Part shown: piece by piece, positions 34,828 through 46,800 of the stretch | Numbering within the stretch: position 1 is the stretch's first letter | How the letters are laid out: each line of letters opens with the position of its first letter | Assembly: GCA_964036155.1 (NCBI GenBank) | Contig: OZ038422.1 | Location: forward strand, 49,499,201 to 49,563,200 | DNA from: Diploscapter coronatus | Lineage: Eukaryota > Nematoda > Chromadorea > Rhabditida > Rhabditidae | Direction of reading: 5' to 3' | Length of the DNA: 64,000 nucleotides | Notes under the pieces: generated by a model | What the model saw: only the letters and a program-made list of their open reading frames with translations | What the model was told of the DNA's origin: nothing | Database searches by the model: none | Program-made: the position numbers and the translations under genes

Positions 34828-37800
34828 TTAACAAAATCGTGTTTGTGTTAATTTGTTTACTTCATCAGAATCATCTTTCATGAATATGTGGATCGGATTA
34901 TTTTTTCTTTCAGAATTGCTCGCAATCGTTTGAATTTCTGGATCGATTTGCTTAGTGACTGATTTAGATGGTTTGACAGAAGACGAGGTATGGACTAGAG
35001 AGGCTGTCGTGGCAGTAGAAGTTGTTAGTTTTTGTTCATCCTTGTCGATCTTCTTTGAGATCAACTTGGTCAACCATGCAGTCAGCGTCGATTGCTTCTT
35101 AGACGAGTGTGAGGTAGGGGCTGCAGACCTAGTCTTGGCATTCGATATTGTTGTCTGGAAACCGTTTATTACATTTTTGATTCGCACTCGTTTTTAATCT
35201 GACTGATTCTCAGGGAATTTTTCATCAAAAGGATCTTATCAATATTTTTAACATTGAATCTAAAAATTCCAACTTTGCGCACATATATAAATTGCGATAA
35301 CTTTGATAGTTTTCAAAATTTGGCAGCCAATTGCAATATCACGAATTTTGAAATACGTCAATATTTACCTCTTCATCGTCGCTTTCGATGGTCGGGCCGG
35401 TCCTGCTGCTGCGCTTCACCACGGCGAATTCTTCGCTGATGTCGCTGGACGGATCTTCCTGGTCTTCGTTGATTTCACTGTACAGGTCTTCGTCCCCTTC
35501 GCTGACGTCCTACAATTATGTACATCACTTTTTTTATCGCCTCTCCCCTTTTGCACCCTATTTCATTTGATGAGATCGATAATTACTACCTCTACTATTA
35601 TATAATCTAGTAAGCTTTTTGAAGAAGGCCAATTTTCAAAAATTGTTACTTAAAAAATTGGGACACTCCTGACTCAGAACTGGCAAATCCAGAACTTCCC
35701 GATTCAGAACTATTTGTTAGTCCCCCTCTGCCCGCGCCAGTCACAAATAGTTCTGAATCGGGCAGTTCTGGATCGGGAGTGTCCCAAAAAATTTCATTAA
35801 ATTCTAGTTATAATTAAACTAACTCTCTATTAGACTTACCTCGTTCTCATCTTCAGAGAATTCCGAAATGTCCACTTCCATTTCCAAATCCTCTGCATCT
35901 GCATCGTCAGCCTTGACTAATCGATCCTCCTGGTCTTTCTCGATGACTAAAGTAGATCTTTAGTTTTGCTACGTTTTCCTCATATATTTTCCAAAAATTT
36001 CAGAAATTAAAACTGACTGGCATCGTAATGCGTTTGGCCATTATATAGCAGACGAATAGGTTTCGTTTCCGGTTTGGCAACTCGGGGTTCAAATTCCTCT
36101 GCTGGATCTAAATGGTGAATTTTTTGATCAGTTTGAATTTGCAAAATTTGAGTAACCAACCGTTGTCAGTGATGTAGACATGAATATCTCGTTTCAAATA
36201 GTCGGCCATGGACGCGATTTCAGGCTGTTCCGCCCACACTCCATCCCCCTTCTGGTTTGCAATGTATGCTTCGAACGTTTCAAATGCCAATTTGTTCACT
36301 TCGATGTGCCTCAGAACTATCGGCACGAAATGATCGGCATTTTTGACCTAAAATTAAAAAAAATACACTTTACAATAATAATAAATACTAGCACTTCTGT
36401 TAAGTTGGTCCTTGCGTTACTTCTACTCTTTCTCATACTTTACTAGACTAGAAAGATTTTCAAATTTTTAACTCTCAAATTGCAACTGGTTTTATAGTAG
36501 ATAATTGTGATTTGCTTCCGCCAGCAAAAGGTATTGTGACTCACGAAAAAGGTAAAAGCATTGTACAGCTAAAGCCATATGACAAACGAAAGACGCGTCG
36601 TTTTCTCAAGACAAAATCTCGTAGTTGCAAACTCTCCATGTAATCTCTTAATTTCATCTAATAATGTTTGAAACGGCTCTAATAGCGAATCCATTGAGAA
36701 CACTGTTGATATCTTGATTGATTCTGGAGCGCAACACTCATTCATTCGTAGAGATCTTGCGGGCTCATTGAACGCTGCCATTGTTGAGAAGGAGTCAGTA
36801 TGCATCTGATTGGATTTGGGGAAAATAAAATCGAAATTTTAACCGACGGAGTAGTCGTATTCATTCAACTTCCCGATGATAGTTTCTTGAGAATCTATGT
36901 CTACGTAACTGATCAAATTACTGAGGCGCTAGGAAGTTCTATACATTATGAGGAAGATATACAAGCCCTTCAAGAACTAGGAATTGAAACAAGAAACCGG
37001 AATTATAATCAGTTTGATCCACAGATTATCTTAGGTATAGACCTTTATTTTGAAGTTATGAGTGCTAGAGAAGAACCAATTGAATTACCATCTGGTGCTA
37101 CTCTTATCTTTACCAAATTAGGTCCTATTATCTATGAGAATATCTCGCAAGAAAGTGATAGTGTTCTCGAATATCAGCATGCAGTCGTAGAACAAGAACC
37201 ATTGCAGAAATTAATTGACGTTGATAGTCTGGGAATAAATGACACGCAGGATAAATCAAATGAGAAAATAAAGCAGGAATTTATGAATGAGGAAACCTTT
37301 GAAGAGGATGGCAGAATCTCGGTTAAGTTTCCTTGGAAGGAAGGAAAGCAAGAACAATTGAATAACAATAAACCAGTCGCTTTCAAAAGATTTACTCATT
37401 TTCTTGAATCAGAAAAGAATGTTAAAAGATGGCCTGAAATTGTCAAACTGATTGAGCAGTAGGAGAAATTAGGAATCATTGAAGAATGTCCTAAGAGTGA
37501 GATAAATTGGCCTAGTTACTATATTCCATTTCAAATTGTATTTAAAAGAGGATTCTAATACATCAAAAATTCGCTTAGCATATGATGCTTCAAGTCATCA
37601 ACGCAATGAAATTAGTCTAAACGATGTACTTTATCAAGGACCATCAATCTTACCTAATCTATTGGGAATATTAATGAGAATAAGAATTGCACCCTACCTA
37701 CAATCCGGAGATATTGAAAAAGCCTTTTTGATGGTAGCTTTACAAGAATCTGATAGAAATTTCACTCGATTCTTTTGGCTTAGAAATCCTATGGATAGAA

Positions 37801-40800
37801 AATTAGAAAATAATCTAAAAATTATGAGATTCTCACGTATTCCATTCGGAATAAATAGTTGACCCTTTCTATTAGCTATGTCAATCCAGTTCGCTAGTCA
37901 AAATATGGAAATCTCCAAAAAATTGAAGAAAGAATTGAACTCTACCCTGTATGTCAGACTTGACAATGACAAAGACATTTTCAGATATTACCAAGAAGCT
38001 AAAATGTTTTTCAATAGCGTCAAAATGAACATGAGAGAATTTTGTAGTAATGCGAGAAATGAACTTTTAAAAATACCCCTTAACGACAGAGCCAATAACG
38101 TAAAACAGAAAATCTTAGGATATCATTGGGATACCGAAAACGACATTCTTGAAATTCGTGTTCCAAAATGGGAACATAAATCCCAATATACTCGTAGAGA
38201 TATTGTTGCATTTATCGCTGAAATTTTTGATCCAATTGGATTTATCGCACCTATCATGAATGAGGCAAAATTAATTGTAACGGAATTGTTCCCTGAAGGA
38301 AGTAGTTGGAATTCACTTCAATCGCACGAGGCTAGCCACAAGTTTAAATTTTGCAAATAAGGTCATAAGAGAAAAATACATTTTCCTTCGTTTTGGACTC
38401 ATTCCTGTAAAATCGAAAGGTGATCATTACTTAGTTATCTTTACTGATGCTGGCAAAAAAAACTTTACTCAGCAACTGCTTACATTATTCAAGAGATGGG
38501 ACCCAAACAAGGAAATCGCAGAATGTTTTACTTCTCAAAGCAGAGAATCGCTTCGAAGAAAAAAGAACAAACAATACCCATACTAGAATTACTGAGCATT
38601 AGATTAGGAATGGCCATGGCAAAGTATGCTATCACGGAAGGTGATTTGAAATTCAAAAGAATTTGGTTATGTAGCGATGCGACCATAGCTTTAAGTTGGG
38701 TTAAGAATAATCGGAAAGACCAAATTTTTATCCAAAATAGGACCGCTGAGATAAGAAAAAATGCAAGAGAAATTCAAGAACAGCATTGTCCGATACAACT
38801 TGCGCATGTAAGTATGGAAGATAATCCAGCAGATGGATCGGCATATCACGAGTGTATTGAGAGATTCATGCCAATTTACAATAATGACAACAGTATGTTT
38901 AAGACTCTTTACGACAAATTGAAATTAGTGAAAAAGGCTAAAGATTCAATCTCGGGTATTCGGCGTGTTTTCAACGATTGTGCAATTCTCAGCAATCAAA
39001 TTCAACGCTTAGAGCAAAACGTTGACTGCTACTTATTTGACTGAAGTTAGGTACAAATTTCCTAGAAAAGTCCTTGAAGAAGTTGCCAGAAGGAAGAGAG
39101 ATAAGTACGGTGGGAAGGTTTCAAAACTGAAAGATCTGATAGGTGTAATTGAGGATTATATTATCACCCAAGAAACCATCAGTGATGAGCAACCAGTTGA
39201 ATCACTAGAGAGAAGCTTTCATTTGATAAAAATAGATGGGTTTACATGCAATATTTTTAACAAGAAGAATCATCGAGCTACAGATTGCAGAACTTTCAAC
39301 AAAATTAATGCTAGGAAAATGCAAATTACAAAACTCAAATTGTGCTATATATGCCTAGGAAGAAACCATGAAGCAAGAGATTGCAATAAACCAGGATGTA
39401 GAATCTGCAACAACCGTCATCATTAAGCGATTTGTCCAAAGAAGGGAGGACAAAACAATCAGAATGCTTGGCAAAATCGAAATCAAAGATGCAATTTTCG
39501 AGGTAATTCGAACGGATATCGTCGTTTTAACGAAAACTTCAGAGCAGTCCTAGGAAGAACGATCGTCAGAAAACCCTTGCGACCTACCCCCCATAATATT
39601 TTCTTAAGATTTTTGTATCTCTAACTCGAAAATCTCAAAAAGTTTCTCTGTGTATGATGACGTCGTTACTGCAATTTTCCTCTTGCGACCTACCTCCCGC
39701 ATATTTTCTGTCTGACGAAAGTGCTTCCTAGGTCTACTTCAGAGAGAGAAATTCCTATCAGCGAGATATAACAGCGGTTCCAGAGATCGTAATTACTATA
39801 GACGCGATAGTTCCGGTTTTAGGGACCGTAAAAGTTTTCGTAGAGATAACAGTAACTCTAGAGAAAGATTCAGAGGCAGAAGCCGCTCATTTGACAGCTA
39901 CCGTAATCGCTATTAAGAAAGAACCAGAGGAGGCAGGTCTAGGCCCAATGAGAGAAGGGGGCGTGACCAGATACCTAACAGACGTGTTGAATTCTCTAGA
40001 ACGAATGTTATAGCAAGTTGCACAAACAGACTAATGATTGAAAATTTTCCAGTTTACAGTAAAAGTTATACTAATGAAGGAAGATGTATACAAATCATAT
40101 TTGACGCAGGAAGCGACTCATCATTCATTGACAAGAATTTGGCAAAGAAAATGAATTTGAAGGAAGTAGGTGACGAAGTTAGTGTAAGGACTACAGGATT
40201 TAGAGGCAATCAAAAGATTCAAGAATGTGGGCATGTTGCTGTCTATTTTGATACTGGTAAGAAGAACTTTGAAAGTTGATCTGTATATGACAGAAAAGAT
40301 CACGGATTCCGTGACAAATCCACCATTGGATGACATAGATAAAGATTTCTTGTGGGACCGAAGAATCATCAACAGAATGAGAAACAACGAACCAGCTGAA
40401 CCAAAAATACTTATCGGTATTGGATTCTATCATGACATCATAGATGAACAAAAAGATCATATTACTCTTCCCTCTGGATTGAGAGCCGTAAAAACAATTG
40501 AGAGGTAATCAATGGATCATTTTTGGGAAAAGTAATACATTAACAGCAATGTTTATTTAGCCAGAACCAATGAGGAAATTATCAATAGTCTGACAAAGTT
40601 CGAAACCCTAGAAACCCTGGAGAAAAATGAATCAGCAGAAGAGATTATTGAGAATTTCAAAAAAGACTGAAAATTTCTGAAGACTATGAGATTAGTGTCA
40701 GATGGCCTTGGAAAGATGGAAAAAGACAAGAACTTAAGAGTAAATGTCAGTAAGGACCAAAGTCGGTGTTTCCGGGGGTCCGCCGATTTGGCTGATTTCC

Positions 40801-43800
40801 ACGTATATTGTTCAGTTTTTCACGCTGATTCTCGTGGTGCTATTCATTTTTCATAAAAATTATCGTATGCAGGATTACGGTAACTCAAAGTTTTGACAGA
40901 TCCGACCTCGGGAAAAATTCATAACTTCCTTATTTGTGGACTAAATCGAATGGGGTTTTCAGCATTGGATAGCCCATGAAAAACTCTACAAATAATGTAA
41001 CTACAACCACCTGCTAGGGTCAACAACTTCCCGCCAAAAAATTAATTTCCGAAAAAGTGACCCTGGTCGACTGCAGTTTTTAATTTTTTTACCCAAATTA
41101 GAATTTCGAACCCCAGCTGGAAATGGGCTTATTTTGTAGAGAATTCAATTCTGCATCTAAATATGTAAAAAATTTTAAAAAATCGAATGGTCCAAGCAAC
41201 GAAAAATGCGTAAAACCAGTACATTCCTATATCGAGTGTCAGCCTTGACTCACCCATAACTTCCTTATTTCTAGACCAAATCGAATGGGGTTTTCAGCAT
41301 TAGATAGCCCATGAAAAACTCTACAAATAATGCTACTACGACCACCTGCTACGATCAACAACTTCCCGCCAAAAAATTAAAATTCGAAAAAAAATAGAAA
41401 ATATGACCCTTACCTGATCGCAGTTTTTCAATTTTTTCCCCAAATTAGAGTTTCGAACCCCGGCTGGAAATGGGCTTATTTTATAGAGAATTCAATTTTA
41501 CATCTGAATATGCAAAAATTTTCAAAAAAGCGAATGGTCCAAGCAACGAAAAATGCGTCCGAACGTGTAAAATCAGGGTGATTATTTCATAGTTTCAACT
41601 TTGACTCTCCATAACTTTCTTATTTCTGGACCAAATTGAATGATTATTTTTTATTTTGTGGATATTGAGCAGAAGAATAAAATAAAAATATAAAGAAAAT
41701 TTTTAGAAATTAATTTTGGCGGGAAAAAATTACCCGAAGTTACCCTATATACTCGTACTGTATTTACAAGTGTAATGTGAGTTAACATCGAAATTTTCTA
41801 TGAAATCTTGTAGAGCTCTTCAAGTTGATAAACTTTTGTTCCAGAACTTCTTCTAGAATGTGCACACACAGAGAGATATGAATTTTTGAAAATTTGTATT
41901 ATAAAGGCATAATGCTGAATTTGGCCATCGTACTTCAAAAAATTCTGGGGCTCATACGGTAATGAATCCAGGGTCAGTTCTGGAACAAAAGTTGTTTGCA
42001 ATGTCATTCTACACAACATACTGAAAGGAGGAATTTTTTTCGACGTCATTTACGCGTAAAGTCAGTACGGATCGAAAAGTACGCAATCAAGACGCGAAAA
42101 GTGCGCATTTCTTCAGAAATCAATGTTCAAAAATTCTTATTTGATTGTCTGATAATCTAGAGACTAAATGCTGTCCAATAAAAAAAGAATCATTCAATTT
42201 GGTCCAGAAATAAGAAAGTTATGGAGAGTCAAAGTTGAAACTATGAAATAATCACCCTGATTTTACACGTTCGGACGCATTTTTCGTTGCTTGGACCATT
42301 CGCTTTTCTGAAAATTTTTGCATATTCAGATGTAAAATTGAATTCTCTATAAAATAAGCCCATTTCCAGCCGGGGTTCGAAACTCTAATTTGGGGAAAAA
42401 AATTGAAAAACTGCAGTCTGCTATAGTCGCATTTTCGGAAATTATTTTTTTGACGGGAAGTTATTGATGGTAGCAGATGGTCGTAGTTACGTTATTTGTA
42501 GAGTTTTTCGTGGGCTATCCAATGTTGAAAACCGCGCTCGATTTGATTCAGAAATAAGAAAGTTATGAATTTTTTACCGAGGTCAGACTTCTCAAAACTT
42601 TGAGCTACCGTAATCCTGCATACGATAATTTTTATGAAAAATGAATAGCACCACGAGAATCAGTGTGAAAAACTGAACAATATATGTGAAAATCAGCCAA
42701 ATCGACGGACCCCTGGAAACACCCCTTTGCTAAGACTTGGGTTTTTCCTGACATTCACTCTTATTAGGTTGGTGCATAATTAGTGTCCCAAAATTTTTGT
42801 CATTTATTATTTTTTAGTCAGTAGGTATGATCACTTGGCAAGTATCGGACACTAGTAGCCAAGTGTCTAAGCTACCCATATATAAGTCTAGAATCACAGC
42901 GTCTAAGTTAGTTGGCACAGAAATGCCCTTTATGCTCATGGTCAGCTTTATATGGTCATCTTCTACGAGTGGCGATGCAGCTCCAACGCGGCGGCGGCGA
43001 CCAGAAATATTGTTAGAATGTTCGGCGAGGGCACAGCTTTCGAACGCACCGTCACTTGCTAGTTCAGTCGCTTCGAGTCGGGAGATATGAGTTGTCAAAG
43101 CGGAGACCACCTTAGCCGCCCTTCATTCGTAAATGAGGACGAATTGCTGCGTGCTATTAAAGCGAATCCCGAAGCGATCACTTGTAAATTGGCGACTACA
43201 TTCAGATGTTGTTATTCCACCGTCATATGCCATCCCGACGATCTTGGCTGCCACAGAGTCCTCGCTCGATGAATCTCCAACCGCCTCCCTGACTCCCAAA
43301 AATAGTGTCGAATGAACATCTGTCAGTCTCTTCTCCTCCACCTGCACTGCAAGGAGTTTCTCGAGGATCTGGTGACTGGAGATGATAGCTGGGTCCTCTA
43401 CGATAACGCCACCCAGCACGCTGTCTGGATCCCGCGCGAAGATGAGCCGCCAGCTGTTCCGAAGCCCGACCACCACTCACACAGGTTTCTCTTCTATTCT
43501 CTCCTGCTGCTGGTGGGATGCGAGAGGAATGCTGTGCTGAAAGCTGCTGTCGTAAGGCACCACAGTCACCGCTTCCACTTACATCCATCAGCTCAAGAAA
43601 CTTGCTCAAACTACCCGAGAAAATCAGCTGAGAAGTGAAAATGTCCACCCCCTTCATGAAAATGACCGCCCTCATGTCGCAAAAGAGACGCAGCAAACGC
43701 TAGTGAACCTGGGCTGGGAGACGGTTTCCCACCCACTGTATTCTCCTGACTTCGCGCTTTCCAGCTATCACCTGTTCTATCCTTTAAAACAGTCCCTGGC

Positions 43801-46800
43801 GAGTAAATCATTCGCGAAATATGAAGACCCAAAATTGGCTCTCTCCGACTTTTTCGACTTCCAGCTGCCCGAGTTCTGGGCCAAAGGAATCAATGATCTC
43901 CCCATTCGTTGGACTAGTGTTGTTGATAACTTAGGTGGTTATATCATTGATTGAACCTAAGTAGAAATAAAGATATGAACAAAAAATTTTATGTTAATTT
44001 TTGGGACACTAATTATGCACCAACCTAATAATAGTAACGCTTCATTAGCATTCTCACGTTTTATGAACTTCGTGAACTCTCCGAAAACAAAAGATGTCTG
44101 GCAGGAAGTGGTGAAACAGATGAAAGAACAAAAAGAAAGCGGTATAATTGAGGAAGCACCAGCGAGTGATGGAAATCCGGAATATTTCATTCCTTATCAA
44201 GTCGTGAGAAAAGATGATTCTAATACTACTAAGGTTCGAATAGTCTATGACGCAAGTTCACATTTGAAAAGAAAAGCTTCACTCAATGCATCAGTCAATC
44301 AAGGTCCAGCCATGATTCCAGACTTATTAGGCATTTTATTAAGAGCAAGATGTGCAAAAAATCTCTTAATTAGTGACATTGCAAAGGCATTTTTACAAAT
44401 TCTATTACAAGAAATTGATCGAAGAGTCACAAAATTCTATTGGTTAATCGATCCTTCAAAACCAGCCAATAAAAATAACATTAGAGTCAGGGATGTTTGC
44501 GGTGCGGTGCAGTAAATTTTGGTTGCGGTGCGTGATTTTTAGAAATTTTTGCGGTGCGGTGCGGTGCGCCACTTTATTGCACCGCCAACATTCCTGATTA
44601 GAGTTATGCAATTCACCAGAATTCCTTCTGGCGTTAACGCCAGTCCATTTCTTTTGACAATGTCAATTAAATATTTTGTCGAACATTCTGATGCAAATGA
44701 ATGGTTGAAGAAGGCAATCGACAGGGATATGTATGTAGATAATTTGATTACATCATTTAAGAACTTGGAGGAGGATGAGAATGAAGTATAAGGAATCGAA
44801 GAAGATTTTCAACAGATTGAAGATGAATCTGAGAGAATTTGTGACAAACAACATGGAAGGGATGAATGAGATTCCAGAAAAAAGATCGTGCAAAGGGTGC
44901 CAGTCAGAAATTGCTGGGTTACAAATGGTTCCCAGAAAGTGATACACTTTTGATCAAAGTCCCAGTTCCAAAACGGGAAGACAAACCTACGAGGAGAACA
45001 GCCATCCAATTTATCAGTGGAATTTTTGATCCGTGCGGGATAATTGCTCCATTACTAAACGAAGGGAAAACTTTAGTTCCAGACTTATTCGGAAACAATA
45101 CCAATTGGGACACCCCATTGAAGACGGAAACTGTAAATCGTTTGCGGAGATTCCAGGGGAAAATGACAGACGCCAGTAAATCCATGTATGCAGCTACAGT
45201 TTACATTCGATCTGAGACAGACAACGGAGTAGAAGTGGCATTATTGATGGCCAAGCAGAGATTAGCACCACGTAAGAATTCACTTTCTATACCACGTTTG
45301 GAATTATTGGGTGTTTAGATTGCAAGTAAAATCATGCGCATTGTTCTCGAAAGTCTCGACATTCCTATTAGCAAAACAATTATGCTTTATGACGCTCAAA
45401 TTGTCCTCGCCTGGGTGAAAAGGAAGAAAAGGAGAAGGTATTTGTGCAAAATCGCATTGGGCAGATAAGGAAGATAATTAGAGAATTGCAAGATAAGGGA
45501 AATAAAATTTTGCTTGGACATACGAAAACGGATGAAAATCCAGCGGAACTAGCAACTAAAGACGAATTTACTTTTGCGGAACTCCAAAAATCGATATGGT
45601 ACAATGGTCCGAAATTTTTGAGATCCCCATTTAATGAATGGCCAATGGATGAATTCTTTGAGATTACGGAAAGCAAGAATGAAATCAGTCTGGAGAAAAA
45701 AGTGAACGCAGTGAGTTCAGAAGTTAGCAAAAGAAATGGAATACTAGCCAATCTTTATTTCTCAAACCTTTGGACTAAAGTCAAATGATAAACACGCCAC
45801 TGTCTCATCTTTCTCAAGATACTTATCGCCGATAAATTAAAAAGTTCTTTTGATTATTGCCTTGCGTAAAGCTATTCCGGAAATCTCCAAGTTAGAGGAA
45901 ATTGACAGTGATAGTGAATTTGAGCTTCCAAGTAAAATTCTAGGCTTAATTGGCTTTATGGCGAAATACGGACTTCGGAACTCAGAATCATGATCAGAGC
46001 CTAGAAATTTGCGCACCTATGACGCAAATTCAGCCGCAATCTGAGAGCTGATACTTCAACAATTTCGCTAGCTAATTACGCTATTGATCTCTTTACTATA
46101 CTATTCCTCTAGCGCTTAGGCGAAAGTACGAATAATCAAGTAATCAAGATATGAAAATGGTGAGGAAGATAAGCGAAAACCAATACAGGGATCAACTTTT
46201 CGCAGATATAGATAAATTCAATTCAAAATTTAAACTTACCATGTGTTGGGTGCACTCCTTTCTCAAATCCCCGCTCGCTTGCTCATTCCCGTGCAGAATG
46301 AGTGCTAAAATAAAAGTCATTTACTAATGCAACATTTATCCAAAAATTGCTTACAGACGGAATTGTAAAAACAATTGCCGTCTCCGGTCGCGTCGCCCCT
46401 CCTCGCGTTGAGCGCCGCTAGCATGGCGTCTTGACGGGCACGGAGTTCTTCATAGGAAAATGGAACCGCCTTTAGCCTTATCTAAATTTAAGAAATTGTA
46501 CATCAGATAATTGATTTGTTGAATTATGTAAACCTACACGGTCTTGTATTTCGATATTGTTCACGTCGATGTGGCCAGAGATTTTGATTTTCTTCAAACT
46601 TGGCAGATTGTTATGGGAAATACTGCCGACTGCCTCGTCGTTAACGTAAACCTAAAAAATCCTTGTGCGTCTTAATTGTCTCATTTGTTTATTATTTTAT
46701 GTAGCTATCAAACCCTAAAATCGTGCTCCTTGACGTCGATGAAGACTTTGACCTGGTCGCTAAGGTCGCCGTTATTGTACTCGACGTCCTCATTTCTTTC

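Larger units (their letters stand above)
38841..45790 (+). pseudogene. BEL/Pao retrotransposon 2, split by later insertions
   Basis: The gag part (38841-39426) ends with zinc knuckles, one intact (CYICLGRNHEARDC) and one missing a Cys. The protease is at 40034-40280 (IIFDAGSDSSFIDKNL). The element is interrupted at 40738-44028 by a foldback element and a mariner. RT resumes at 44031-44515 and 44597-45318 (YDASSH, SDIAKAFLQI, ISGIFDPCGIIAPLLNEGKT), again interrupted by a small MITE at 44488. RNase H-like sequence follows to 45788 (GHTKTDENPAELATK). Stops near 45316 and frame changes show decay. No integrase domain or flanking LTR was found. Confidence 0.82.
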
